Of a stretch of 64,000 bases of DNA, positions 8,040 to 17,212 are shown piece after piece. Within the stretch, counting starts at the first letter, position 1. Every line of letters starts with the position of its first letter. The DNA is from Bacillus sp. BGMRC 2118 (lineage in GTDB: Bacteria; Bacillota; Bacilli; Bacillales; SA4): assembly GCA_008364785.1 (NCBI GenBank), contig VTTJ01000005.1, positions 248,001 through 312,000 on the forward strand, given 5' to 3'. The notes under the pieces were generated by a model. The model ran no database searches. It worked only from the letters and a program-made list of their open reading frames with translations, and had not been told where the DNA came from. The position numbers and the translations under genes are program-made.

Positions 8040-8816
8040 TTATTTATCTTTTTTTGTTAAGAATTTATTTACTGCGTTGTGATGTTCTTCACCTTCCCAA
8101 AGTATAGAACATTGCTTTATCTCAGCATTCATTCTAGTTTTCAAGTTCGAAGCGGTCCATTTTCTTACTGAAATCTCCTTATATGATGAAAGTACGGAAG
8201 GTGAACTAGTATGTAATAGCTCTTCAATCCAATTAATCCCTTCCTTTCGAAATTCTATTTCATTGAACACTTTATTCAAATATCCAAGCTCAATGCCCTC
8301 ATCAGAGGAGTAAACGTTTGCAGAATATAGCATTTCATACGCTTTATCATAGGGTAACTTTTCTACTAACATCGTTCCACCACCCCAACCTGTAGTAATA
8401 CCGAGCTTTCCCTGAATAAAGCCAAACTTAGTTGATGTCTTTGCAATACGAACATCACAGGCTGTTGCAATTTCGCACCCTCCACCTACTGCTGTCCCAT
8501 TCATAAGTGCAAAAGTGGGACGGTTCAATGTCATGAGTTCGAAGAGTATGTCTCCCATTTTAGAAAGCATAGAATAGGCCTCTTCTTTCGTATGTAATCC
8601 GTGAAATACTGATAGATCTCCACCAGAACAAAATGCTTCCTCTCCAGTTCCTGTAATGATTAACCCCTTTATGGATACATCACTTTTCACCGTATGTATC
8701 GCTTCCTTAAAGCCTTCCATTACATCATAGTCAATTGCATTTCTTACATCTGGTCGATTAATTGTAAATAACAGTAAATTATTGTCAAGATGCTCAAGTT
8801 TAGTCTTCTTCATCAT
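8040..8816 (-). CDS. Enoyl-CoA hydratase/isomerase (crotonase) family protein
   Basis: A 258-residue crotonase-fold protein. The oxyanion-hole glycines are in CSGGD (residues 63-67) and AVGGGCE (109-115), with Glu115 at the first catalytic position. The second catalytic Glu of true hydratases aligns with Gln135 (FGFIQGKLG), and a GWGGG segment follows at 143-147. The Gln and the WGG motif recall ethylmalonyl-/methylmalonyl-CoA decarboxylases of the ECHDC1 type rather than hydratases. It lies 77 bases before rpmF's terminated unit and has the site GGAGGATTCG. Exact reaction unknown; a link to the acyl-CoA carboxylase operon 2 kb away is inference. Confidence 0.8.
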   Translation of the reverse strand: MMKKTKLEHLDNNLLLFTINRPDVRNAIDYDVMEGFKEAIHTVKSDVSIKGLIITGTGEEAFCSGGDLSVFHGLHTKEEAYSMLSKMGDILFELMTLNRPTFALMNGTAVGGGCEIATACDVRIAKTSTKFGFIQGKLGITTGWGGGTMLVEKLPYDKAYEMLYSANVYSSDEGIELGYLNKVFNEIEFRKEGINWIEELLHTSSPSVLSSYKEISVRKWTASNLKTRMNAEIKQCSILWEGEEHHNAVNKFLTKKDK

Positions 8817-8850
8817 CGAATCCTCCGATACATTTTCAAAAGTATAATGA

Positions 8851-8878
8851 AAAAAACCGTACTAGATACTAGTACGGT
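8851..8878 (-). terminator. Terminator of ylbN-rpmF
   Basis: Nine-base-pair stem CCGTACTAG/CTAGTACGG with a 3-base loop; minus-strand read-out ends in TTTTTT. It follows the rpmF stop by 16 bases. Confidence 0.85.
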
Positions 8879-8893
8879 CTTCATCTTCATGTA

Positions 8894-9067
8894 TTATTTG
8901 TTTACTACTTCTTTCCCTTTGTATGTTCCACACTCTTTACATACACGGTGAGCTAATTTCATTTCACCACAGTTTGGGCATGCCACCATACCAGGAATTT
9001 CTAACTTGAAATGTGTACGGCGCTTTCTCTTTGCAGTTTTAGATGTTCTTCTAAAAGGTACAGCCAT
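8894..9067 (-). CDS. rpmF: 50S ribosomal protein L32
   Basis: A 57-residue ribosomal protein beginning [17 protein letters not shown], with a zinc ribbon formed by CPNC and CKEC (a four-cysteine, zinc-binding form). Start at 9067 follows AAGGAGGTGGGACGA; an upstream GTG would add three residues. Encoded directly after ylbN (37-base gap), the conserved yceD-rpmF pair of bacteria. Confidence 0.97.
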   Translation of the reverse strand: MAVPFRRTSKTAKRKRRTHFKLEIPGMVACPNCGEMKLAHRVCKECGTYKGKEVVNK

Positions 9068-9104
9068 TCGTCCCACCTCCTTAAAAAGTCACATAGTTAC
9101 ATTG

Positions 9105-9617
9105 TTACTTATCTTTTTCAAAAAAGTTGGCTAATCCAGCAAGACGCGGATCAACTTTTTCTTCTAATTCAAGTTCGGTTATGACTTTCCAATCTCGTCC
9201 TTCTTGAGGCGCACTCTTCTCTTTATCCGGATTGTCCGCAAAAATTTGCATTGGAATCTCTAAAAGAATGTTCTCCTCAATGACAGGCATTAAGTCAATC
9301 ACTTCACCTTGAGGTTCATGAAAATCCTCATCAACCTCAAATTCTGCAGGTTGCAGAAGAAAATGTTCAGTTGTCGTGATATCAAATGGTAATTCAACAT
9401 CAACTAACGTTCTAGAACAAGGTAGCACAAGTGTGCCAGTAAGATGTAAATGAAAAGTTGCCTTATCACTACTTACGTCAACTCTGCCAGTTACTTTAAC
9501 TGGAGATACATCACGTATCTCATGATTTTTCTTTTTCAGTTCATTCACTTCAATAACCTCATCAAGTGTTAGAGGTTTATGAAGATATTTTTTCAACTGA
9601 TGTATATGCCATTTCAT
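9105..9617 (-). CDS. ylbN: YceD/DUF177 family protein YlbN
   Basis: A 170-residue acidic protein of the YceD (DUF177) family, linked in other organisms to 23S rRNA accumulation. Typical features are CSRTLVDVELPFD near residue 95 and the run EVIDLMPVIEENILLEIPMQ after it. Two adjacent ATG codons (9620, 9617) follow GAGGTGAAT; the second is preferred because of the MKW start and spacing. Co-transcribed with rpmF. Confidence 0.85.
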   Translation of the reverse strand: MKWHIHQLKKYLHKPLTLDEVIEVNELKKKNHEIRDVSPVKVTGRVDVSSDKATFHLHLTGTLVLPCSRTLVDVELPFDITTTEHFLLQPAEFEVDEDFHEPQGEVIDLMPVIEENILLEIPMQIFADNPDKEKSAPQEGRDWKVITELELEEKVDPRLAGLANFFEKDK

Positions 9618-9862
9618 CATATTCACCTCTAAGAGCAACAAAATAAATTATAGCTTTGTATAATAGAATTGTCAATATTTTTTCTTTACACTATACTTAT
9701 GATTATACAAGGCATTTACGAGCATATAAAATGCTAATTGAATCACTATAGAACACTTTAACATGTTTGTCTATGAAATGCCAATCGAATCAATATATTA
9801 AATTAATTGATTAACTTCTGGACCTTTTTACCTGTCCAACTCTTCTAAAAGTGGGTGATTTG

Positions 9863-11107
9863 TTGAAGACTGCTGGTGTAATTGTTGAATATAATCCTTT
9901 TCATAACGGACATTTATATCATTTACAAAAAACAAAAGAAATAACAAATGCCGATGTTGTTGTTGCTGTGATGAGCGGTTATTTTTTACAACGTGGTGAG
10001 CCTGCACTATTATCAAAATGGGCTAGGACAAGAATGGCCCTTCAATCTGGTGTCGATCTCGTTGTTGAACTTCCGTATGCCTTCTCCACACAAAAGGCCG
10101 AATTGTTTGCGAATGGAGCAATCTCTATTTTAGAGGCTATGAATGTGGAAGAGGTTTGCTTTGGTAGTGAATCAGGTGACATTACTTCCTTTTCAACTAC
10201 TTTATCTGCAATGAAAGAAAACAAAAGAGAATTTGACTTCCTTGTTCAAAAATATAGTAAAAAGGGAAACAGCTATCCGAAAGCAGCTGCACTTGCGTTT
10301 CATACATTACATATTTCCGGTGAGACAGTGGACTTAAGTCGTCCTAATAATATACTTGGATATCATTATGTTAAGGCTATCGCTGATCAACAAGCCTGTA
10401 TCCGACCGACAACCATTACACGTACCGGTGCTAATTATCATGACGAGCATTTCCACTCACCCTCTATTGCTAGTGCAACAAGCATTCGTAAGGCACTATT
10501 TTCTAAAGAAGGTACCTTTCAAGATATTCTAAATTACGTTCCAGCACCAACGTATTCAACTCTACAGGATTATCAAAATGAAGTGGGGCAGCTTCATGAG
10601 TGGGAGCAATATTTCTCCTTGTTGAAATATAAGGTATTAACAACTGACCTACCTACACTGGAAAGCTTATATGAAATGGAAGAAGGACTTGAAAACCGCA
10701 TTGTTTCCTCAATTAAGGAAGCGAGGAGCTATCATGAATTCATGGAATCCTTAAAAACAAAGCGTTATACTTGGACAAGACTTCAAAGGGCTTGCACACA
10801 CATTTTAACTCATACAACTAAGGATACCATAAAGCGTGTCACAGCTACTCCTAAAGCTTCATATATCCGATTACTTGGGATGAGTCAGGCTGGACGATCC
10901 TATCTTCAAAAAAACAAAAAAGAATTCCAGTTACCGCTTCTAACCAAATTAACATCAAAGCCTTGTGATATGCTCCAACTAGATATCAAAGCATCAATGA
11001 CATACGGAATGGTTTTACCCGAACCACTTCGTTCAGATTGGATGAAACGCGAGTACTCTACGCCTCCCATTCAGTACGATGAAAATACAAAAACATTTTT
11101 ACGGTAA
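9863..11107 (+). CDS. tmcAL: tRNA(Met) cytidine acetate ligase TmcAL (YlbM)
   Basis: A 414-residue enzyme that makes N4-acetylcytidine at the wobble base of elongator tRNA-Met from acetate and ATP. The nucleotidyltransferase-type motif VEYNPFHNGH sits at the N-terminus, followed by SGYFLQRGEPALLSKW and, near residue 170, DLSRPNNILGYHYVKA. Length equals the family. The start is uncertain: two TTG codons (9860, 9863) and a GTG at 9851 are in frame; TTG at 9863 gives the family start M-K-T-A-G. It diverges from ylbN and ends at a shared terminator with ylbL. Confidence 0.93.
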   Translation: MKTAGVIVEYNPFHNGHLYHLQKTKEITNADVVVAVMSGYFLQRGEPALLSKWARTRMALQSGVDLVVELPYAFSTQKAELFANGAISILEAMNVEEVCFGSESGDITSFSTTLSAMKENKREFDFLVQKYSKKGNSYPKAAALAFHTLHISGETVDLSRPNNILGYHYVKAIADQQACIRPTTITRTGANYHDEHFHSPSIASATSIRKALFSKEGTFQDILNYVPAPTYSTLQDYQNEVGQLHEWEQYFSLLKYKVLTTDLPTLESLYEMEEGLENRIVSSIKEARSYHEFMESLKTKRYTWTRLQRACTHILTHTTKDTIKRVTATPKASYIRLLGMSQAGRSYLQKNKKEFQLPLLTKLTSKPCDMLQLDIKASMTYGMVLPEPLRSDWMKREYSTPPIQYDENTKTFLR

Positions 11108-11227
11108 GGCTCTTTTCGTAAACATGTTGCTAATATTCAAATTAGACATTTTTTCTCTCTAAATAAGCTTTTAAATTCACCTCGTACTCACTTTGTTCGT
11201 AAAATAATCTAATATGCGATTACAATA

Positions 11228-11262
11228 AAAAAACTAGCTGTTTTGCAGCTAGTTTTTCTTTC
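11228..11262. terminator. Bidirectional terminator between tmcAL and ylbL
   Basis: Stem ACTAGCTG/CAGCTAGT with a TTTTG loop, a run of A on the left and T on the right, so it can stop both converging genes. A fragment resembling the end of the dispersed repeat (GGCTCTTTTC) sits just before it at 11107. Confidence 0.85.
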
Positions 11263-11301
11263 AGTTACTCTATTCATTCTCTATACCAAATTCTGGCTTA
11301 C

Positions 11302-12318
11302 CTATTTCAAGGACTGTAAATAATTTAGGGCATCATCTAGTGTATCTACAGGAATGACTTTCATATCAGTTTTGATTTCTTTTGCTTTTCGAACAGCGTC
11401 ATCATAATTGGAATGTGCTCGTGGAGCAAAAAAATACTGTGCTCCAGCTTTGTCTGCCGCAACAATTTTATGGACAATCCCTCCGATTGGGCCCACTTTT
11501 CCATCATAATCCATCGTACCAGTTCCAGCAATTTTAAGTCCTTCTGTTAAGTCTCCCTCTGTTAATTGATTGAGAATTTCCAATGTGAACATTAATCCAG
11601 CAGAAGGACCACCTACTGCAGATGTATCAAACTCTACATCCGGATCAACAATAATTTCACGATCTGTAACTAATGAAATACCTACTCCTATTTTGGCTGG
11701 ATCCTCAGGAAATGGCATTAATGTTATGGTTTCTTCCATTTCCTTATCATCACGTTCAAAAGAAACTGTTACTGTATCCCCTTTTTTTAAACTGCCGACA
11801 TTATCAATAAATTGTTCGGAGCTTTCAAGAGGCTTGCCATTTAATTCAAATATACGATCTCCTACTTCAAGCTTCTCTTCTGCATCCATCCCTTTCACGA
11901 TGCTCATGACGTATACACCGTTATATTTGTACGTAACTCCTTTTCCTGCCTTTTCGTAAGCGACGGCAACAGCAACATTCTGAGACAAATCCATTGCATG
12001 AAGCTGTCTGTAGTAATAATCTTTATCAGACTCTCCTTCTACCCTCATATCTTCTGCTGGTACCAATTCAAGGTTTGGAGAAATACGAGACCAAACATAT
12101 GTATACGGGTTAATTTGACCCCGACTGACTCCAACAGTTGTCATTAAAAATTCACCAGATGAACTATCCGCTCCCTCAACCTTTACGATAGGTTCAAGTT
12201 CATATGCTTCTCCAGGTAAATTTAAATAGTAAGGCAGCTTAATGAAGTTTACGATTACGATTAAAATAACTGTTAGAATTAAGAATAGGTATTTTTTATT
12301 GGTATATCTTTTACTCAC
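11302..12318 (-). CDS. ylbL: PDZ-containing Lon-like serine protease YlbL
   Basis: A 338-residue membrane-anchored protease. One N-terminal membrane helix (residues about 9-27) is followed by an extracellular PDZ domain (about 120-200) and a S16 Lon-type protease domain. The catalytic Ser is in GGPSAG near residue 239 and the partner Lys follows GGIVH near residue 285. In B. subtilis, YlbL degrades the cell division inhibitor YneA after DNA damage. The GTG start follows AAGGAGAAAAATA and overlaps the end of ylbK by 8 bases, indicating coupled translation. Confidence 0.92.
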   Translation of the reverse strand: MSKRYTNKKYLFLILTVILIVIVNFIKLPYYLNLPGEAYELEPIVKVEGADSSSGEFLMTTVGVSRGQINPYTYVWSRISPNLELVPAEDMRVEGESDKDYYYRQLHAMDLSQNVAVAVAYEKAGKGVTYKYNGVYVMSIVKGMDAEEKLEVGDRIFELNGKPLESSEQFIDNVGSLKKGDTVTVSFERDDKEMEETITLMPFPEDPAKIGVGISLVTDREIIVDPDVEFDTSAVGGPSAGLMFTLEILNQLTEGDLTEGLKIAGTGTMDYDGKVGPIGGIVHKIVAADKAGAQYFFAPRAHSNYDDAVRKAKEIKTDMKVIPVDTLDDALNYLQSLK

Positions 12319-13102
12319 TATTTTTCTCCTTCCATTCTTCCATCACTTTAATGATCGAAGGAAGTACAAGCTCTGCTTCCTCTTCCCCAATTTTTATAAT
12401 TTCATCAATATTCGTAAAAGCTCTAGAGCTAAAATTCTCAACATGTGGTCTTATCATAATATCTGACGCAATTTCCCTATGTTGAACTAGTTCATCCTGC
12501 ATGATATCAATACTTTGTAAAATCACATCAAAAATAGAAGTAATCTCCTCATTTATTTTAACATGTGACACATCAACAGCGATAATTAGATCTGCTCCCA
12601 TGTCTCTAACTACAGAAACAGGAACTCTATCACTCACTCCCCCATCAACTAATAATCTATCGTTTACTTTCACCGGAACAAAGATCCCCGGTATTGAAAT
12701 ACTGGCTCGAACTGCATCAGCAATTGGCCCTGTTTGAAATACTACCTTTTCTCCATTTTTTATGTCTGTGGCGACGATTGAGATCGGAATTTCTAAGTCT
12801 TCTATATTCTTTCCATGTGTAAATACTTTTACTAATTCTTTCACTCTATTACCAGCAATAAACCCCATCTTTGGTACGGTGAAATCTAAGTAATATTTCC
12901 TCTTAAAAGCTATTGCCAGTTTATATAGACGATCTATTGGATGTCCAGCAGCATAAAAACTTGCTACGAGTGCTCCCATACTACTTCCAGCAATAAAATC
13001 AATTGGAATATGATTTTCTCTTAGCACCTTAATGATACCTAGATGTGCAAATCCACGTGCTCCACCTGAGCCTAGTGCAAGACCAATTTTTGGATGTCTC
13101 AA
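12311..13102 (-). CDS. ylbK: Patatin-like phospholipase family protein YlbK
   Basis: A 263-residue NTE-type patatin. It has the oxyanion motif GSGGARGFAHLG, the nucleophile elbow GSSMG (about residue 40) and the DGG triad motif in VDGGVSDRVP (about residue 150), so the Ser-Asp dyad is intact. It is expected to be a cytoplasmic or membrane-associated acyl hydrolase; the physiological lipid is unknown. I prefer the TTG at 13102 after GGGAAGTGATATGC, giving the N-terminus MRHPKIGL; a GTG three codons upstream overlaps the ribosome site. Operon with ylbL. Confidence 0.88.
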   Translation of the reverse strand: MRHPKIGLALGSGGARGFAHLGIIKVLRENHIPIDFIAGSSMGALVASFYAAGHPIDRLYKLAIAFKRKYYLDFTVPKMGFIAGNRVKELVKVFTHGKNIEDLEIPISIVATDIKNGEKVVFQTGPIADAVRASISIPGIFVPVKVNDRLLVDGGVSDRVPVSVVRDMGADLIIAVDVSHVKINEEITSIFDVILQSIDIMQDELVQHREIASDIMIRPHVENFSSRAFTNIDEIIKIGEEEAELVLPSIIKVMEEWKEKNSE

Positions 13103-13341
13103 GCATATCACTTCCCAAAAGTTTTTTCATCGTTTAATACAAAACTGATGGTCTAAAAGAGCCCCCTATACACGTATATTGATACAGTAGTGGACAACCG
13201 GTATTTTTTTGAATAAGGAAAACAAACACCGGTATGAAACAACATGTAATTCTTACAAAGGTACTGCTTAAAATACAGCCTTTCTCATTCATACTCGATG
13301 AATAATTATTTTAGAAGTTTAATTCTTTAGGAGGTACAGTA

Positions 13342-14556
13342 GTGATATTATCTAGAGTAAAAACGTTATTTTTAGCAGTCTTTGTGACGTTGATGGCAGT
13401 TGCACTGATCTCCTTCCCACAGGAGTCATTTGAAGCTTCTATAAGAGGCCTTGATATGTGGTGGAAGGTCGTTTTTCCATCCCTTCTTCCTTTTTTTATT
13501 GTTTCGGAGATGTTAATCGGATTTGGTGTGGTTAGCTTTATTGGAGTCATATTAGAGCCCATAATGCGTCCACTGTTTCGCGTTCCGGGAATAGGCGGGT
13601 TTGTGTGGGCAATGGGTATGGCTTCTGGATTCCCCGCTGGTGCAAAGTTAACTGCCAGAATGCGCCAGGAGGAACAATTAACAGCAATCGAGGCTGAACG
13701 TCTTGTTTCTTTTACCAACTCCTCAAATCCTCTATTTATATTTGGGGCCGTTGCCGTTGGCTTTTTCCATGATCCTAAAATAGGACTTGTTCTTGCTCTA
13801 GCTCATTACTTAGGAAATATTTGTGTAGGATTAATCATGAGATTTCACGGAGCATCCGATCAACCGAAGAAGTCAAAAGGAAACAAAAGAATCTCAATTA
13901 TCGAAGCCTTTCGTGTGTTACACCGTACACGAGTAAAAGATAACAGACCTATCGGAAAGCTATTAGGAGATGCGGTACTTTCTTCTATCAAAACACTCTT
14001 AATGATTGGCGGATTTATTATTTTATTTTCTGTACTCAACCAAATTTTATCTTTAGTAAATATTACACAGCTTATCGGATTATTAATCTCGTTCTTCCTA
14101 CAATTACTTCACCTGTCACCTGACTTAAGTGTTCCTTTCATATCAGGACTGTTTGAGATTACACTAGGCAGTGATTTAACAAGTGATACAGATGCCTCAT
14201 TATTACATAAAGTTATCATCACTAGTTTTATATTAGGGTTCTGTGGTTTCTCTGTTCAAGCACAGGTTGCAAGTATTCTATCCGAAACTGATATCCGATT
14301 CTATCCGTTTTTTATTGCACGTATTTTTCATGGGTTTATTGCAAGTATTTTTGCCTTTTTACTATGGACTCCTCTTTATGAAAATGCAACAGAGAGTAGT
14401 CAATCACTTGCTATCCCCGTCTTCAATATGACCCTGCAATCTTCGAATGAAATGGCTCAATTGTGGAATGTATTAATCGAGCTTGGACCTATCTTTACAA
14501 TTCTCTCGTTATTCTTATATGTAATTCTATTGTCTAGGAGATTATTTGAAAGATAA
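13342..14556 (+). CDS. ylbJ: Sporulation integral membrane protein YlbJ
   Basis: A 404-residue polytopic membrane protein with about eight to ten hydrophobic helices and two nucleoside-recognition Gate-type halves. In B. subtilis ylbJ is a sigma E gene needed for heat-resistant spores. GTG start after TAGGAGGTACAGTA. A CATACTC element at 13290-13296 with an AAATAC element 13 bases upstream is a weak candidate for a sigma E promoter. It diverges from ylbK; the 239 bases between them hold nothing else clear. Confidence 0.9.
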   Translation: MILSRVKTLFLAVFVTLMAVALISFPQESFEASIRGLDMWWKVVFPSLLPFFIVSEMLIGFGVVSFIGVILEPIMRPLFRVPGIGGFVWAMGMASGFPAGAKLTARMRQEEQLTAIEAERLVSFTNSSNPLFIFGAVAVGFFHDPKIGLVLALAHYLGNICVGLIMRFHGASDQPKKSKGNKRISIIEAFRVLHRTRVKDNRPIGKLLGDAVLSSIKTLLMIGGFIILFSVLNQILSLVNITQLIGLLISFFLQLLHLSPDLSVPFISGLFEITLGSDLTSDTDASLLHKVIITSFILGFCGFSVQAQVASILSETDIRFYPFFIARIFHGFIASIFAFLLWTPLYENATESSQSLAIPVFNMTLQSSNEMAQLWNVLIELGPIFTILSLFLYVILLSRRLFER

Positions 14557-14570
14557 AAGGGGTAGACAAA

Positions 14571-14602
14571 AGACCACTCGAACTTTTTGAGTGGCCTTTT
14601 TA
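14571..14602. terminator. Terminator between ylbJ and an acetyltransferase gene
   Basis: Stem CCACTC/GAGTGG (extendable with one mismatch) and CCTTTTTAC on the plus strand; the minus strand reads out into TCTTTTG, so it may serve both genes. Confidence 0.75.
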
Positions 14603-14631
14603 CTTGCAGGCAATGGTTTTGAGAATTTCCT

Positions 14632-15126
14632 TTATAATGCCAGATGATAAATATGTAATTCTCCTTTTGGCCCCATTACTCTAATCCCTTTATCAATAAA
14701 CCCGCTTTTTTTATATAATAACTGGGCCGTCACGTTTTGCTTATTGACTGCCAGTATGATTTCGTTCTTAGTATTAAAGTGATTCTTCACGAATTTCGTA
14801 AGTAGTTGCATCGATTGCTTGGCAATTCCTTTTCCTTGATAAGTGGTCTGAACTGAGTAGGCTCTTAATAATAATGCTTTCTCGTTATCGCTATATTCTT
14901 TCACTCCGTTATATCCATGCAAAACAAAAAATCCAACAGGCAAACCGTTCAGATCTATGATAATTGGAAATCTTTCCTCGTCATTTTCACACATCTTAAT
15001 CGCGTCTAATGGAAAGGCCGTATAATAGGAATGCTCTTCAGAAAGTTCATAATGCTGTAGGTGTTCCTTATAGTCGTCGTTGTAAAATTCCAAAGTTACT
15101 TGTTTAATCTCAACTCCTTGTGACAT
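14632..15126 (-). CDS. GNAT family N-acetyltransferase
   Basis: A 164-residue single GNAT domain. The acetyl-CoA loop is in TTYQGKGIAKQSMQLL (about residues 90-106), preceded by the beta-strand ALLLRAYSV and followed by NVTAQLLYKKSGF, the usual C-terminal signature. The substrate is unknown. It has no counterpart that I recall at this place in B. subtilis (between ylbJ and coaD), so it looks like an added gene, but its base composition is like its neighbours. Confidence 0.85.
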   Translation of the reverse strand: MSQGVEIKQVTLEFYNDDYKEHLQHYELSEEHSYYTAFPLDAIKMCENDEERFPIIIDLNGLPVGFFVLHGYNGVKEYSDNEKALLLRAYSVQTTYQGKGIAKQSMQLLTKFVKNHFNTKNEIILAVNKQNVTAQLLYKKSGFIDKGIRVMGPKGELHIYHLAL

Positions 15127-15206
15127 AGCCGAAGTCCCCTTTTAACATATAATTCCAATTATAACACAAAAAAGCACTCAGGCTATGTGAGTACTTTAGC
15201 TAATTT

Positions 15207-15731
<525 letters not shown>

Positions 15732-15734
15732 TTA

Positions 15735-16295
15735 CTATTCTATATTTGGATAATGATAAATCGAAATTGCAGTTATTCCGTAAACCTCATGTCTTTTAAG
15801 CTGTAACATTCCAATTTGTTCAGGTAATTCAGCTTCTACAACGTGCTCCACCACAATTGCTCCATCCTTCTTTAGAAGACTGTTCACATCCAGTATTGAG
15901 ATAAGCGCTTTCAACTTATGATTATGATAAGGTGGATCTAGGAAAATCAAATTAAATTGAATGTCTCTTTTAATTAACGCTTTTAATGCACGTTCTGCAT
16001 CATTACGATAGATCTCGACTTGATCTGTAAGTTTACACGTTTCCACGTTTGTACGGATTGTAGAGATTGCTTTTGGTTCTTTATCTACAAAAATAACCTT
16101 ATCCAATCCTCTACTTAACCCTTCTATACCTAAACCACCACTACCACCAAACAAATCTAATCCGATTCCTCCATCGAAATAAGGACCTATCATATTAAAG
16201 ATTGATTCTTTAACCTTATCTGTTGTTGGTCTTGTAGACTGCCCAGGAACTGCTTTTAGTGGATGTCCTTTACATGTACCAGAAACAACTCTCAT
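15735..16295 (-). CDS. rsmD: 16S rRNA (guanine(966)-N(2))-methyltransferase
   Basis: A 186-residue SAM-dependent methyltransferase (ylbH). The SAM motif I is LDLFGGSGGLGIEGLSRG near residue 45 and the catalytic DPPY motif is in IFLDPPYHNH near residue 122. It modifies G966 of 16S rRNA. Start at 16295 gives the family N-terminus MRVVSGTCKG; an upstream ATG would add eight residues. First gene of the rsmD-coaD unit; the csfG RNA gene diverges upstream. Confidence 0.95.
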   Translation of the reverse strand: MRVVSGTCKGHPLKAVPGQSTRPTTDKVKESIFNMIGPYFDGGIGLDLFGGSGGLGIEGLSRGLDKVIFVDKEPKAISTIRTNVETCKLTDQVEIYRNDAERALKALIKRDIQFNLIFLDPPYHNHKLKALISILDVNSLLKKDGAIVVEHVVEAELPEQIGMLQLKRHEVYGITAISIYHYPNIE

Positions 16296-16520
16296 ATATT
16301 TCACAACCTTATGATTCATTCACTCTTTATATTAGATGACAATGAACGACATAATTCTAGTCATTCTTTCACCAACTTTTATCCTAACATAATTATTTAG
16401 AAAGGAAAACATTTGCCATATTAACACCACTCGTTATTTGTGACCATTCGACATTTAAAGAGTGTTTTAGTATTGATGGCAAATTTTTTTCAAATTATGA
16501 CAAATAAATGTAGTCAAAAT

Positions 16521-16549
16521 GTATAGCTACTCACCATTTGGTCATACTT
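16521..16549 (+). promoter_or_regulatory. Forespore promoter (sigma F / sigma G type) of csfG
   Basis: GTATA at 16521-16525 is a perfect -35 for sigma F and sigma G (GYATR/GYWTA). After 14 bases comes GGTCATACTT at 16540-16549, which fits the sigma F -10 (GGNRANANTW) at all but one fixed position and contains CATACTTA, close to the sigma G -10 (CATNHTA). Start of transcription would be near 16556. Confidence 0.7.
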
Positions 16550-16555
16550 AGTAGT

Positions 16556-16720
16556 AACAACATCCTTTGCGTGATGTTGTTGCCAACCGCGGAGAAGACT
16601 TACGTTTCCCCATAAGTTCTTCCTCCGGTTTCTCCTCTCCCTTTGCCTTCTTACTCTTAAAGCTCGCTTTAAGAAATAGAGGGACCCTGTAGTTTACATA
16701 AACTACAGGGATTTTTTTGT
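16556..16720 (+). ncRNA. csfG: CsfG sporulation small RNA
   Basis: A structured, gene-free interval of about 165 bases between rsmD (ylbH) and ylbG, which I recall as the locus of csfG, the forespore RNA conserved in endospore formers. In order: a hairpin ACAACATC/GATGTTGT (16557-16580); a small hairpin ACTTA/TAAGT displaying CGTTTCCCCA in its loop; a long pyrimidine-rich single strand including TTCCTCC and TTTCTCCTCTCCCTTTG (about 16613-16657), able to pair with Shine-Dalgarno sequences; a hairpin CTTAAAGC/GCTTTAAG; and a 12-bp terminator. A forespore-type promoter lies directly upstream. Family assignment rests on position, promoter and pyrimidine tract; no alignment was run. Confidence 0.75.
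16685..16719 (+). terminator. Terminator of csfG
   Basis: Twelve-base-pair stem CCCTGTAGTTTA/TAAACTACAGGG with a 2-base loop, followed by ATTTTTTT. There is no protein gene just upstream on this strand, so it ends an RNA gene. Confidence 0.9.
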
Positions 16721-16800
16721 TGAAGTCACTAGAGCATATAACTTTCTGTTATTTTTATGGTATTATGTTAGTTGATTTCATCTGAAAGTGAGGACCTATT

Positions 16801-17187
16801 ATGGTACAACGATTTATTGAACTTGGAGAAGGATATTCCGATATTTATGAACTGATAGAAATAGGGAAAACGAATAAACATCGTATTAGAGCGCTAATAG
16901 AATTACATACAACAAAAGGCGAAAGAAGTGTTACCTCTGTAGCAATTGCACTTCATCCTACTGCAGTCGGTGATTTCCTGCCGATTTATATTTGTAAAGA
17001 GGGTATACCACTTTCACCTGAGAAGCCGAGTGGAAGATTAGCTCTGTTTCAACAATTAAGTGCAGAGTTAGACAAACCGATTAACCGATTTGAAGTTAAG
17101 AATTCTAATTCCTTTGCAGATGATGATTTGTTTTATCAATATTTAACAGGTATATTACGTCTATATCATGTGATTCCACATATATAA
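16801..17187 (+). CDS. DUF7147 family protein (often mislabelled methylthioribose kinase)
   Basis: A 128-residue soluble protein beginning MVQRFIELGEGYSDIYEL, with a conserved middle PTAVGDFLPIYICKEGIP and C-terminus YQYLTGILRLYHVIPHI. This small family is common in Bacillaceae beside ylbG. Databases often call it methylthioribose kinase, but it is too short and lacks kinase motifs. Function unknown. The start ATG follows AAGTGAGGACCTATT. Confidence 0.75.
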   Translation: MVQRFIELGEGYSDIYELIEIGKTNKHRIRALIELHTTKGERSVTSVAIALHPTAVGDFLPIYICKEGIPLSPEKPSGRLALFQQLSAELDKPINRFEVKNSNSFADDDLFYQYLTGILRLYHVIPHI

Positions 17188-17212
17188 AATAAAAGGCTTC
17201 TTTCGTATTGAT

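Noticed and set aside
16556..16720. Reading the RNA as RsaE/RoxS because of its CCCUUUG and UUUCUCC motifs
   Set aside because: The C-rich motifs are suggestive, but the forespore promoter and ylbG-rsmD location favour CsfG; no Rex-type operator is seen.
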